NCBI GenBank assembly: GCA_034440635.1
Contig: JAOTON010002271.1
Coordinates: 930,001 to 994,000 of the forward strand
Source: Lepas anatifera
Taxonomy: Eukaryota > Arthropoda > Thecostraca > Lepadidae
Reading direction: 5' to 3'
Length of the DNA stretch: 64,000 bases
Below the pieces are notes generated by a model. The model was not told the origin of the DNA, ran no database searches, and saw nothing but the letters and a program-made list of their open reading frames with translations. Both the position numbers and the translations under genes were made by a program. Below, piece by piece: positions 36,908 through 48,997 of this stretch. The first letter of the stretch is position 1; every line of letters starts with the position of its first letter.

Positions 36908-37560
36908 ACCCTCGCCCCGGTAGGGAAGTGTTTGAACACCCCCTCGAGTTTTTCCGGTGACACGAAAAACGGCGGCACGAAGCACCGCCGTACTTAGGAC
37001 ACCTTATACTTGATTATTTCTGCAACTGTCCCCAAGATTTTAAGGTTAGGTCATCTCAGGTCAGGTCACCAGTGCAGGTTAAGTGACCTCGCCTCCAAAA
37101 GTGTTTAAGGTGGCAGAGTAGGAAAAGGGTAAATTTGTCGAATTCAAACTTATACCGCACAATAGGCCCACCGAGTACTACAAAAAATATTCCGGGACGT
37201 TTCATCATCGATGACCTAGGGTTATGTATGGATCATGACCTCTTCATTGGAAATTCATGGGGAAACGGGAATTGGCCGAAAAAGTTGCTCCATTTCTGTA
37301 AATGCTAGTTTAGATGGTGACCTTGACTTGATCTTAGGGCGGGTCATTTTAATGTTTTGACCTAGTACGTATAGTCATATTATATATCATTAGATTTTCC
37401 GCAACGAGAGGAAGCCAATGGTCCCTAAAACATGATTCTAACTAATTTCTTTCAGACGCCAGAGCCCAGAAACTAATCTAACATGCCACATTCTTTGAAC
37501 TGCCATTAGCTCAATATTGATCTGAGCCTAAACGTGACTGATTTAGTTTCTTCATGAATT
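36908..37560. repeat. AGGTCA-rich remnant of a TTAA-type element
   Basis: Continues from the rebuilt CCCTCGCCCCGG end. Sequence near 37050-37420 is similar to 41355-41990 and 43971-44160 (AGGTCAGGTCACC, GTGACCTCGCC, and a CGAGAGGAAGCCAATGG segment). The right border was not found. Confidence 0.55.
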
Positions 37561-38428
37561 ATCAGCTATCCACCAGCTTTCACGTTTTTCGCTATCACGC
37601 ATGGGAGCCGAGTTGGAGGAGGGTATTTGAGCATTCCCACCAGGGTGAAGGTGATTCGGTGGCCCATCGGGGTGGGTGTTAAAACAAAGCACCGCCCGTG
37701 AAAACAAACCACGCCTCCAATTGTTTCCACGCGTGCCGCCGGAATATTTAGCAATCTCTCTCATAGCCCTGGTTCATCAACTATGAGTCAGACTATTGCA
37801 GATTATTGCAGATTTAGATGAGACAAATTATATCAAGCGAGCTACACACCTCAGAGAACCAGTTAAAAAAGCTCATGATGCTGCTTGAATATTCTAATGC
37901 GTTGCAGTGCGTGTAAGGTATTCATTGCCTATGATGTAACTTTGGTATGGTAATAGGTTATTTTTTCTTACTCATAGCAACATTCCAGGACAAAACGACC
38001 AAAAATATTTCAATTTGACACCGTCATGTCTAGACATATCTGCAACGTTGTCCCCGGTGTAATTTTGGGCATTGAACACAGCTGTGAGAATGTTAGCCCC
38101 CCCCTCCCCCTCCAACCAACGGTGACCGAGTTATAACCCTGACTCGTAGACTGTAGTGTTCTCGTGCTTACGCTGTAGGCTCGTCTTTAGTGCTTCTTAA
38201 CTCAAACACGCATGCTCTGATCTTTAAATTTCATAAATCATTGTTGTGCCCAGCGCCCATGACTGCAGCCCATTCGTGTCTAATTGATTCAAACCCAGTC
38301 ATTCAGGGGAAATGTTTTACTTCACTTAACTGGTGTCATAATCAACTGTTAACTGCTTATTTAATAGCATGTGTGCGCACCTTTATATTGTCAAAGGGTG
38401 TACTGACTATTAATGGCGTACGTTTCAG
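37561..38428. other. Intergenic, nothing recognised
   Basis: Only short frames; no bounded element. Confidence 0.35.
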
Positions 38429-38557
38429 CCAAGTTAAGGAGACAACATCGCCAACAGAAAGTTTTTCTTATGCTACCGAAACCTTAGGTAGTTTACGTAA
38501 ATACAGTCTCTTCGACAACGAAACCTGGCTTGAATTTCCTAAGCTGGAAACACTCAG
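38429..38557 (+). CDS. Candidate orphan exon, unknown protein
   Basis: Acceptor GTACGTTTCAG and donor CTCAG|GTAAGC bound 129 nt (1 + 42 codons + 2). It encodes QVKETTSPTESFSYATETLG and then SLRKYSLFDNETWLEFPKLE to TL. Both splice sites are strong. It lies beyond the poly(A) signal at 36447 and before the gene at 44359; its phase would also fit after the exon ending at 31769. The opposite strand is also open, so this is uncertain. Confidence 0.4.
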
Positions 38558-40160
38558 GTAAGCAGCATATTGAATTAGATAATCATCATCTAGTTCTTGC
38601 AACGTGTTTATTTGAACTGGGTTGAGACAACCATTGCTTTGGTTGGCGAAAGTCCAAATGCAGAGAGTGTCGGAAGGTTCGGACCGTTTACTTTTCATGT
38701 CAACTTCAAGGGAGCATGAGGCCAAACAGTGTTGCTTAAAATGAAATCAACCGGTTCCGTGGAAGATCGCAAGTAAATTTTTCGCCATTTTTTGTACTAA
38801 TGGGCTATAAAACACCACCTCACATTCAGATTATGCTGCATCCTTTAGCTTATAACAGAAAAAACAGCCACCGTGACGAGGCCGGCTTATCTCCCCGGCG
38901 GAATATTCATACAAGAAGACTTCATTAATTAACATTACAGTCATGGAGCACCTGCTGCTATTGGCATACGAGTCTGAAAAGAGGGTGGGGGCAGGTGAGC
39001 CAAGTCCCCAATTTCTATGGAAAAATTTCCTGATTTCAGTCAAATCGGAGAATAATCCTAAGGTTGTGGGAAAGGTAATAACCAATATGTGGTAAAGGTA
39101 GCGAGGAGCCCGAATCCGGCAAGCCTTTGTTTCTAGGCGGGAACAATTGTTGCCAGCGGGAGGTTCACGGTTAACTGCACCCCCCTCCCCCACTTTTAAT
39201 CGGTGGTGACGCGTGTGACTATTGTATATTTCGGCAAATTGTCTTAGCGCACATGTGCATTAGCAGATGCTTGTATGCAAGTGTTCGCATTCGCTAATGC
39301 TTATAACTACGAATTTTTCTTATGCTTATGTTCCTCTGTACAAGTGTTTGTAAGCGCAAATATTCATCTGGAATATATTCATCAGCGTCAATAATGTTAT
39401 AACAATCACTTTTGTATGTGCCACTGTTAATAAGCGCACATGATCTTATATATAATGCTCGTAGATGGTATGTGTGTGTGTGTGACTGCTTGTGTATGTA
39501 ATTAACTGCTTATGTACGTAACTGTAAATAATTCTTATAGAAAAGGGGTCGTTAGAAAGGTATTACATAAAAAGGTACTGATACAAAGTTGTCTGTATTA
39601 ATAAGAAACAGCTTTGAGACATCCTCAACTACGACATGTCCAGGGTTCATTGTTTCACTGACGCTGTCAAAGCCATCACTTTGCGAGGGGTTGTGACATG
39701 GGCGGATCCAAGGGGACGATAATCACCCTTGGACCGACCCTCTAAAGAACTGCAAAGGGTGCCAGCTCAGAAACGACCTGGGGTTTCTAGGCTTCGGGCT
39801 GAGAGTACCACCCAAGTGATGGTCTGATGCACCTTCCGAACGTTGTGAGGGAACCAAAATATTTGTCCAGGGGACCCTCTCGAGTTGGTATCCAGGGACC
39901 CAGAATCATGGTCACGGGTCCCCGAGTCGGGATTTTAGTAGTGTAAGCTTTCTGGATATACCGGGAATGCAGCATTGACACAGAATCTATTATTCTATTT
40001 TTAGAAAATAAACGCATTTTCTTGGCAATAACCGAAAGCAGGGATAAGGCGATGGTCGGGTATGGAAATGCCTTGTTGATATTCTCTCTTCTGATGGTGC
40101 AAACATTAGTGCCTTCTAATAGCAGCATTTCCGAATAATTAACATTTACAGACATTAGCA

Positions 40161-40285
40161 CAGTAGCGGATCTTGGGGGCAAAGGGCCGTGCCTCAAAGC
40201 AGGACAGATTTATTTTAAGCACTATGCTTCTGGCGATTTCTCCCCGGCTGACCCTTCCTAAACACTTCGCCTAGATCCACCTATG
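40161..40285. mobile_element. hAT-like MITE, copy 4 (degenerate)
   Basis: Ends CAGTAGCGGATCTTGG and CTAGATCCACCTATG resemble the family, but the flanking 8-mers do not match well. About 125 bp. A further left-end-like word GGGCGGATCCAAGGGG at about 39701 has no clear partner. Confidence 0.5.
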
Positions 40286-40465
40286 CGTAAGCGTCTATAG
40301 ACGCATTAGCGCTTACGATCACGCATATGAATATTGGCACCTACATTCATCAACACTTAAACACACCAGCGGTACTTACGATCATCTGCGGTGCGAACAT
40401 CAGCACGCACTCGCGAATATTAGCTAAGTGCATTATTATTTGCTAATAGTAGTCATACCTACCAA

Positions 40466-40617
40466 CTGTGGCGGATAAAGGGGGCTAGGGGTTCAAGCCC
40501 CCCCTCAATATCAGAGTACCTATAGTAAATTCATAGGCAGAGGATGATCCGAGGCAATGATGGGGAAGGCTCGAGCCACCTCGCCTCACCCCAAATGAGG
40601 TCCTGGATCCGCCACTG
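40466..40617. mobile_element. hAT-like MITE, copy 5
   Basis: Ends CTGTGGCGGAT and ATCCGCCACTG, flanked by CCTACCAA (40458-40465) and CCCACCAA (40618-40625), seven of eight identical. 152 bp, non-coding. Confidence 0.8.
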
Positions 40618-40862
40618 CCCACCAAAGTAAGCGATTACGAGCATCTGCAACACCAATGTCTGTCGATAGTATAGGTACGAACATTAACGCATTCAACATT
40701 ATTACCTACCTACGAGCATTGGGTACGCGAGCACCTGCTTACGAAACTTGACTACAAACATCTGCGCTTACGAACATTTGCCGTAGAAGCCTAATATTGT
40801 TATGGGAGCGCTGCCGTTGTGAGGTAGCGATGGTGACTGAAGCGTGCCGGCAGCTCCTCAGG

Positions 40863-41000
40863 ATTGGCCTCTGAGCCCGAGGATGTGCCACACCGCAGCG
40901 AGCCATGCAGAAACGACCCCGCTGCCTGGGCCGGCTGGATGCGGTGTCGTCCCGCCGAGCCCGACACGGGACTCTCGCCAGCCCATATATCCGGTATATG
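40863..41000. other. GC-rich coding-like patch
   Basis: A local GC-rich island preceded by CTCCTCAG is open on the + strand (ASEPEDVPHRSEPCRNDPAA and onward) and in two - strand frames. It could be an exon, but neither strand nor partner exons can be fixed. Confidence 0.25.
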
Positions 41001-41991
41001 TTACCGGCTACACGTGACGTGGCTGATTGTTGTGGCGTTGATATGACTTCCGATTGCCTGATACTTCTGTTCACATTTCTTGTCTTTCGAAGTGTTGAAG
41101 GGAAATGCGGAACCTTTATGTTAGTATTTGAACTAAAGTAGCCGGATAGGGCATGGCGACAAAGCCCGTGTTTATAATTTTGTTTCTTCTAGAACTCACC
41201 GCCTACTGAGGAATAAGATGTGTTAACACTTGCCCCGCTGGGGGGCGAAATTCACCCCACCCTAGTGTTCCCCAGATAACGCAAAAACGAAAAAAACGCA
41301 AAACAACGGAACTTACAGTACCTTATCCCTGATCAATTTTACGCATCTGACGAAATTTTTTAGGTCAGGCCATATCAGGTCAAGGAACTATCCAAGGTCA
41401 AGTGACCCGACCTCAAAACCTAAAATCACGAGTTTGAAGCGGTGCCTAAGGATCATCAGCCCACCGATGAGTTTTTAAATTTCACAATATGATGAAGTCA
41501 TTGGTGTCTACAAATCTGTTATCTTGGAATTTCGATATTGTTGACCTAAGGTGGGGTCAATTTTTTCGTCACCCCATTATAAGTATATGGTGAAAAATAG
41601 AAAGGGCTGGTTTTTAGTAAATACCGGATACATAAAGCTGAAAATCCTCAAACCGTGTAGTCTTACTACGATCTTGACCATAAATTTGAGTTTTTGACTA
41701 TCTCAACTGTCAAATGTCATGTCAGGTCACTGGAGCATACAGTTACTATTACTTCTAACTATAGTTACTACAGTTACTACAGTTACAGTTACTATAGTTA
41801 CTATTACTATTACTACAGTTGCCAATTGCTTCTCACTAAACTGAGATAAAACTCCTATTTTGCTTCCATTGTGCTTATATTGTCACGGGAAGTCGATTGA
41901 TATGCAACATGACCATACCAGGTCATCATGTGACCCTTACCTAGGTCGAGGTCAGGTCATTTTCACGATTTGACCTAGCAAGGTTATATCA

Positions 41992-43966
41992 TAGGGTAAG
42001 GGCGGGTAAGAGTATGCAGGAGATAAGAGTACGCAGCAGTTGTTTTGGTTACTTAGCAACCACTGAGATGGTGGATACCATGGTATAAAAAAGCAAGGTC
42101 AGTGTCTGGGCTACACACCAAAATTCAACGTGCTCCTGTTCTTTCCGCGAGAGTACAGAGCAAAATAAGTTTCTTTGCAGTAATATTTCTTGACTGGGTA
42201 AAATTGTAGACCATTCTTCTATTATCAACAGTATTGTATTACGGTCTGCCATCTGTAAGAAAGCTGAGCTCGGACTGAGCTGTTGGACCGGAGCTCACGC
42301 TAAAAGGCCTGCCAACATGTTTATGAAGAATTTCTTCCCAAGGGAGCATGTCCGGCAAGAGTACACAGTAGACCGTTGGGCAAGAGTGGGCATGCTTAAG
42401 TATTCAGAGTATATTTTGATTCCTCCTCTTACATTTGAGGCTTTTCAGTTTCCACGTCAGAATAAACACAGGATCAACAGATGACTCTCACATCCAGAAG
42501 CAATCAAATCAATCAATCAATCAACCAACACACACAAAAGTAGTTATGTTCAACCCCTAAATATATCACTAGTAGCGTACCTAAAACGAGACATAGGAAG
42601 TCTAGTTAATGTAAAATAGCAAAAGCGCCTAGTAAGAATTAAAAACAATGGACCAGTACAATGTAACGATAATGAGTGCTAAACTGTCATGCTGATAAAA
42701 AGGTGAAAGAGATGATTCAGCAATCGACTAGACTTCATTCCTTAGTAGTGCAGTCAAACTGTGTCTAAAACTAGTGATGGTGGAATTTCCGTATGTCAGG
42801 TGCAAGCCGATTGTATGGCGCCGCTACTACATAGGCCAATCTCCGTTTTCCGGCATCAGTACGTGGCCATGGCGGGCGGAGTTGACCATTCTGTCGCGTT
42901 CGTTGGTGTTCTGTAAAACGGAACATTTGTCGCATCGCTTTTGGCTCGCCCGTGTTCATTACACTTTTAGCTAAACAGAGTTGATGGTACCTAACGAGCT
43001 TATCGGGTGTTAAAAAGCCGAGATGCCTTACTTCGTGAGATATGTGGTCGTACTTTCTCTTTCCGGTGATTACCCTTGCACAGAAATTTATAACCTTTTC
43101 ACCCTATGAAGTTGTGTCGCGCCGCAAGTTCCTTAAATTGATATGCAGTACCGAATTATTGACATCACCAGAGCGTCAACAATTTGCTTTAATAAGGTGC
43201 GTGGGATGACATGGCTGGCGTGGAGAAGTCCCATGAGTATGCCTGTACATTTCTAGTAAGTTGGTCTATATGCGGTTGGAACGTGAGGTGCTTGTCCATG
43301 ACCAGTCCTAGATTTTTGACAATTTGTGTTTCATTTACTTGAGTGTTACCTACTTGTATGCTGACCTGAGGCATGCCCTGAGCATAGCTCGGGTTCCAAA
43401 TACTATTGCTTGAGTTTTTGAGGCATTTATCTCTAACTTGTTTTGGCTGAACCAATCCAAGAACCTTTCCAGCTCAGTCTCTAGGCTAGAAATCATATTC
43501 GGGAGGTATGATTTTGGGCCACTGACCAAAAGTTGGTGTCAGAGATAGGAAAACTTAATTTTTGCTCGGGACAGAGTCCGTAATTCATATTTGTAAAACC
43601 AAACGTTGCAACATAGTTGTTATATATTCAGAACGGTATAAAATCATACAATCGCCTAGTTTGGCGACAAAAAAACTTCGCGACATGGCCCATGCACCTA
43701 AAGCACAGCAGGGCATCAATGCGTACCCCAGCGTCATCTCCTGCGTACTCTTACCGACCCACTCCGGCAAGAGTACGCAGGTGACTTTTATTTTTGATGG
43801 GGTTGTGGCGAGTTCCTTTCAGAGATATGAGTTGAAACATGGACTATACATAGACAATTCTTCAGGCTAAACAACCACATAAAAATGTTTGAGCTGTTAT
43901 ACTTATAGGAGAAAAGTGAAAGCCTTTAGAAAGTTAAGTGCGTACTCTTGCACGGACTTCCCCTAC
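41992..43966. mobile_element. About 2-kb element with TAGGG ... AAGAGTATGCA ends
   Basis: The left end TAGGGTAAGGGCGGGTAAG, continuing AGTATGCA, pairs with the right end read inversely (TAGGGGAAGTCCGTGCAAG, AGTACGCA). Flanks ATCA and ATCA suggest a short duplication. An insertion-free version of the flanking sequence exists at about 37385-37430, supporting these borders. The word AAGAGTACGCAG recurs inside. Apart from a LINE fragment it is non-coding. Confidence 0.7.
43195..43500 (-). pseudogene. Decayed non-LTR retrotransposon reverse-transcriptase fragment
   Basis: On the - strand, WFSQNKLEINASKTQAIVFG reads in one frame and QIVKNLGLVMDKHLTFQPHI in another. These are the N..KT...F and LG...D..L.F..HI motifs of LINE reverse transcriptases (Jockey/CR1-like). 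A frameshift between them near 43380 shows it is dead. The catalytic region and ends are missing. Confidence 0.8.
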
Positions 43967-44319
43967 ATCATTCGATTTACCACGATGAGAGGAATCCAAT
44001 GATGCATGAATATTTGCTCTAGCTCCGCTGAGTAAAAATCCAGAGGAGGAAACGTACACTGTCCTGTTGTAAGCCCACGGAATCTGCTTTGACCTATGCT
44101 GACCTCAATATTGGCCTGACATAAAAATACTCCGAATAATTTATCTTCGTCTCGTAAGAGCTTTGAACGCCGTCCGTATTTTTTTTAGCTTTCCTGGGAA
44201 ATGAGATACGGAGGGGGAGGGGGTGAAATACGCCCCCCCAGCGGGGCGCGTCATGCCAGGGACCCCAGCGGTGCGCGTGTTAAAAGCGAAATCCGGCCCC
44301 CACCGGTCTCGCGCTGGTA

Positions 44320-44325
44320 TCAGTT
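44320..44325 (+). promoter_or_regulatory. Initiator TCAGTT of the 814-residue protein gene
   Basis: TCAGTT with A+1 at 44322, 37 bases before the ATG at 44359 and only 43 bases beyond the transposon end at 44279. No TATA box at -30. Confidence 0.4.
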
Positions 44326-44358
44326 GTTATTGAACTGCTAACAGGGGCCGTTAGGCTC

Positions 44359-47300
44359 ATGGAGGACAAGGAAGCGATGAGTGAGAGTATGAGCATTCGA
44401 AAATAATCACTTGTGAAGCTCTGTTGCTAAGTAGGTATAGGTTAGGTTCTGGGAGAAGTGAATTATGGAACCAGGGGGTTTCCGTGTTCTCTACATGCCT
44501 ATCTTAATTTGTACCCCATGAAGGAGTGATATTCCCCTTAAATGTTTCCACAATGTATTTGCACTTAGACAAACGGTAGGCAGCTGGATATCACAGCAAT
44601 GTTGTATTTGTTTATATTAGCATTATTCATGCACGTTGAATGCCACACCGACTTCTGCACTCATAGGACACCTATTCGGTTTAAATCATGAACGTGTTCC
44701 CTTCTGATTAGAATGATAAAGTTCGTGACTCGTGTGTAGCCCTCCTGGGATGATTGAGCACAAAATAACCTTAGCTTCTCAATTGCCTTAATCTCCCAAC
44801 GCTCACACCTTTTCGGGCTGGCATGGAAGGCTGAAAACGTCTCACCGGCCTTAAATGTTCAAATTATCATTGAAGCCAGCTTCAGTAGCATACTGGGAAG
44901 TTCTTGCTTGTCTTTGAAACAGCAAAGGGTGATTCCTAAATGTAATATAGGATAAACAGGTAGTTGCCCCAAATAGATGTTGTTTCCGAGATCATGAATC
45001 AAGTAAAGAACCATCAGAAAAGTTCTGTTCTAGCTTGCTTGGGTAACCAATAAGATTCTCTATTTCAAAGGCATTTCGGATTTACGCAAACCTAAAATGG
45101 TTTTCGTCGAGTACAGAACCACCTCTCACACAGAGCTTTGCTGTCAGGGCTCCTGCAAAAGCCTGTCACCAGTCCGGAGCTGCAGGAAATCACGGACACG
45201 GTGCTTCGACGACCAGACCCAGACCAGCAGCAGCTTCAGCAGGAGCTGTCAAAGCCAGAGCTTCGCCAGCTATGGGATAGCAAGCCCAGCCCGGAAGCAC
45301 GGCGAGACTCCAAGGGAAGTAAACAGACTGGCCTGGCTTCAGAGCAGGCTGGTTCCGAAAGCACGTACGCAGCCGTGGCCGGAGCTACTCAGGAGAGGTC
45401 CGTCTGGCCATACTCTACAATGTCCAAGCAACGCAGCACTGCCAGCTGGCCACACAAACCCAGCTCCGGTGCTGTGTTCTCATCGCAAGGAGATGCAGCG
45501 TCCGGCAGATTCAGTACACCACCGGCGCAGACCACTGTCACAAACCATGGAGCGTCTTCGGCCTCCCGCGCGCCGCAGGAACTGGGGTTTACACCAGTGA
45601 CGACATACTCTGTCACTGCCACGTACACCAGTGCCGCACTGCTGTCTGCGCTGCCTGCGGCGTCGCAGCAGCTCGAGGCACCTGACTCGCTGATGGTGGC
45701 AATGCCTCAGGGGTCGCTACTGATGCCGTCACTCAACAGCCTGGCGAGTCGCTCCGGTGACGTCAGAGTGGACGATTGCATCCTCGGTGGGCAGCACCAG
45801 CAGGCGACAAGCTCGGCTGCATGGCCGGAGCGATCATCTGCGTGGTACCCGGTCGCTGGCTGGCACTACCCCACTCAGCAGGGAAGCAGCGGCTCACGCT
45901 ACCTCGGACAACAGGGTGGAGGTAATGCGGCGCCCTCCCATTATCAGCCGCCAAAAACCAGCACCCATTCACCTTTCATCGCTCACGAGCCACAGCTGCC
46001 CCCTCAGCCGACTCGGCTTCAGGGAGTCAATTCAGTCACTTATCCTCAAAACAAAACTGTGTCCTCTCCACCTTACCAGCCACAGACTACAACCACAGCG
46101 TTTGTTAAGTATGCAGTTCAGCCAACTCCACTACTGCCGGGTTCTGCGCTGCGGCCGGTGCGACCTCTGGGAGCTGACCCCGCCGCCTACAAGAGTATTC
46201 AAAAGATACTATGCCAGAAAAATACAGTGGCTGCCACCAGCAGCCGAAACAGTGAGTTCCGACACTCGAATTCGGACTCATGTCTTCGCACCGGAAACGA
46301 TCAGCAAAGAAAGCCGTCAGCCACTGCGGAGCAGGCATCATCTGATCGAGATCCGACGCCGACTGAAAGTCCTCGAGCTCCACCGCACGCCACCTTCGAA
46401 GATTTCCTGCATCTCCTGGGTGTATCAGATGGCAACAATACCGACCTGTTCGAGCTGTGGAGAATTGGGCAGGTTGGTGGATCAAGTGGGCCACCCTCTA
46501 CTGAGCTTAGCCCACGCTCAGACGCGCTGACGCCAACAGCGGCTTCCTCCACGCCGCGTGACACCGCCTCTTCCACGGCACCGGTGCAGCTGCGACGCTC
46601 CAAGAGTCTAGGAAGTCTTCCATCGATGCCGGGTCACCAGCAGTCTGTCAGCTCAAGCGCGTCTAGAGACAGCGTGACGCGCCGCTTCGAGGAGCTCGAG
46701 TTCCTCGCCATCGAGCAGTACGAATCGTCCGACAGTCTCAGCCGGAGGTTCTCCGACCTCGAGCGACAAGCTCTGGAGCAATACGCGCTTCTTTCGCAAC
46801 AGGGAAGTCGGGAAACACTGCCAGTATCGCCTCCAGCTGCTATCGCACCGCCCCCACCGCCACCACCGCCTGCTGCTAGCGCCCCTACCAACTCTCGAGG
46901 AGCGCAGGCACGCTCCAACACTGGTGGTAAGCCCCGCAAGAGGAGAGGGAAAAAGAAAGCACGCGAACTGGTCGTAGACACGGGAGGGTCTCAGCAAGGC
47001 ACGTGGCGCCCCCCGAGTCGGGCCAACTCTGCGTCAGCTGCTTCGGGCGGAAAACCCCCAGGGTGGTCTGCCGGTGAAGACAAATCGTCCAGACGCAGCT
47101 GGACGGGTGCAGGTCAGTCTTGCGTCGTCGACAATAGACACACAGGAGTAGTGGGTAGCTCCTCCGGAGCAGGGTATTCAGGAGTGTTACAGCACGATCT
47201 GAACAAACCAGTCCCAACTGGGTTTCGCGGCCCCGGATATCCCACTAGTGGGCTCGAGTTTGCAGCCTCGTATCCAGCGTCAGCTACAGTCAGTGGCGGC

Positions 47301-47570
47301 ATTCGACTACCTCCTCCATCCTTCCCGAGCAGTGCCGACCAGCAGGGGCCGGTGATGACCAGCATGCCGGCAGGACTGCTGAATATAGGGCCTCTGGGGC
47401 CGCAGGCGTGTCGGGAGGCCCTGGCGCACGCGGCAAGGCTGCCTGCGGCCCCCCTGCTCTGGCCACAGGGCTTCACTGCAGGGGCAAACAGAAATGGAGC
47501 GACTCGTCAAACCAGTGCTGGCCAGGAGACGGCGACGGGAGACGCCGAGACCTCGTGTGTCCTTCAGTGA
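44359..47570 (+). CDS. Unrecognised 814-residue low-complexity protein, two exons
   Basis: Exon 1 (44359-44380) encodes MEDKEAM plus one base and ends A|GTGAGA. Exon 2 starts at 45148 after TTTGCTGTCAG with two bases completing Arg, then runs open to TGA at 47568-47570. I do not recognise the family. Most of it is Ser/Gln/Pro/Ala-rich and predicted disordered. Islands of order are EDFLHLLGVSDGNNTDLFEL (about residues 424-445), a duplicated motif RRFEELEFLAIEQY / RRFSDLERQALEQY (about 516-553), a nine-proline run (about 573-582) and a basic patch KPRKRRGKKKARE (about 602-614) that could be a nuclear signal. The C-terminus (QACREALAHAARLPAAPLLW) is another ordered stretch. The exon 1 assignment rests on phase, donor and initiator, and could be wrong. 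Confidence 0.75.
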
Positions 47571-47802
47571 GTGATGTGTTATAATCTGCTTCTTTTATTT
47601 TTACCTGACCACTGATGTGAAATCATCACAGCAGGTATGATCATGATCGAAAACTGTCTTTGCGAACGTGCCGTGAAGACGGGTATCGGCGCCCCATAAA
47701 GGGAGACATAAACTAGTGTCCCAGGAATGTTGCAATAATGTATATGCTATGCCTGTGCATGTCATCCTGCCTTGTGTGTTAGAGCTGTGAACGAAGTAAG
47801 TC

Positions 47803-47808
47803 AATAAA
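47803..47808 (+). promoter_or_regulatory. Poly(A) signal AATAAA
   Basis: 233 bases beyond the stop codon of the 814-residue protein gene; a second AATAAA follows at about 48010. Confidence 0.6.
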
Positions 47809-47829
47809 CTGCATAGCATTGTGCTGAGA

Positions 47830-48995
47830 GCCAGGGAAGGTTGGGCTCTATGTTTACAGACATAAAATTTGACTGGAGCAATCGCTCACCGCTGCTGTCC
47901 TGCTGCTTCAAGCTGTGAAAGTGTTGACGTATTCTTGTATTTGCAAGAGTCCGAGATATCCGCCTCGGTAGGTGGTAATTCGTTCGCAAATTATTGTCCG
48001 TGTTCGGCTTAATAAATGGTTGTAAATAGTATCTCCATTTTGCATAAAGTGGCATGTCAGTGCACGCCTTTAACGTGGATGGTTCCGTGTTACCTCAATG
48101 TATTCAGGAACTTTATCCTGCGTCTATGACTGGATAGCGAACCCTTATATCTGGAGATCTATCTTTCCAGAGCAGACGTATTCAAATGCAGTTCTCACAT
48201 CTCCCATAAAAATTATGGAACTATATACCGAGCGGTGCTTTAGGGCAAAAATATTACCTCAAGCATCACTTCCTAAATCTGATATAAGCCCAAATCCCAG
48301 CTGAAGATGTCCGCTAGTCTCCCCTCCCCCCCACACACACACAAGGTCTTCGTGCACCCTGGTCGAACACCTCACCCAGAAATACCCTGGCTTGGTTTAG
48401 ATTCTTTCAGCAATAGACTGGGATCGCAACAAAATGCCACGAGCTTCCATGTATTAATTTTGATGTTTAAACTCGATTCTTTTCCAGGGGTATCTCATGA
48501 AAACACTTGGAAATGCATTACTTAAGAGGCGACCTTAAGCTGTGGTGCATTTTTCTTTTCTTGTAGCTTACATATGACGGTTACACTTGGTAGCGCAGAG
48601 TACTATTCGACATGGCGTGAAGTTGGATTTCTCTCCCCACGCTTATTGCCTTGAACCGCCTCTGCGACCTGTGCTTAGCGCTTGACCTGGAGCGCTCACG
48701 TGGCAGTAGGCGGGTTGCGGTGGTAGTGGTGCCGCTGCGAAGTGAGTGCGGGTATGACAGCGTGCACAACAGGCGTCCTAACTGTACTTAACAAAACCTG
48801 TCAATGAACAACGTGAACAAGCCGTGATTTGGCGAACCACGGTAGTGTAAAAACGGCGTTCAGTGTTTACACCGCTCATGTCAGTTGTGAACTTCGGGGT
48901 TTTTCCCGTTATCTCCCAACAGAAAATTGACGCTTGAGCTGGATCTGCAGGATACGAATGGTGAGTATCTCCTGGACTGATAAATTGTCCGTTTG
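47830..48995. other. Intergenic, nothing recognised
   Basis: Short frames only; a GC-richer patch near 48650-48760 matches nothing I know. Confidence 0.35.
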
Positions 48996-48997
48996 TA

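Larger units (their letters stand above)
39245..40790. repeat. Region of degenerate short repeats in inverted arms
   Basis: 39245-39540 contains loose repeats of GCTTATG / CATTAGCAGATGCTTG. 40285-40790 contains the reverse-complement theme TTACGAACATCTGC and CGCATTAGCG. They flank a non-repetitive core, interrupted by MITEs at 40161-40285 and 40466-40617. This is reminiscent of foldback elements with tandemly repetitive ends; limits are approximate. Confidence 0.45.
41227..44279. mobile_element. TTAA-flanked element carrying a nested 2-kb insertion
   Basis: TTAA at 41223-41226 and 44280-44283. Left end CACTTGCCCCGCTGGGG; right end, on the other strand, CACGCGCACCGCTGGGG. Without the nested element at 41992-43966 its length is about 1.08 kb, close to the other TTAA elements. 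Internal AGGTCA words are frequent. (AGTTAC)-like microsatellite at about 41742-41815. Confidence 0.75.

Noticed and set aside
45757..46530. 257-codon + frame overlapping the 814-residue protein
   Set aside because: A shadow frame in GC-rich coding DNA; the main frame has splice, initiator and poly(A) support.
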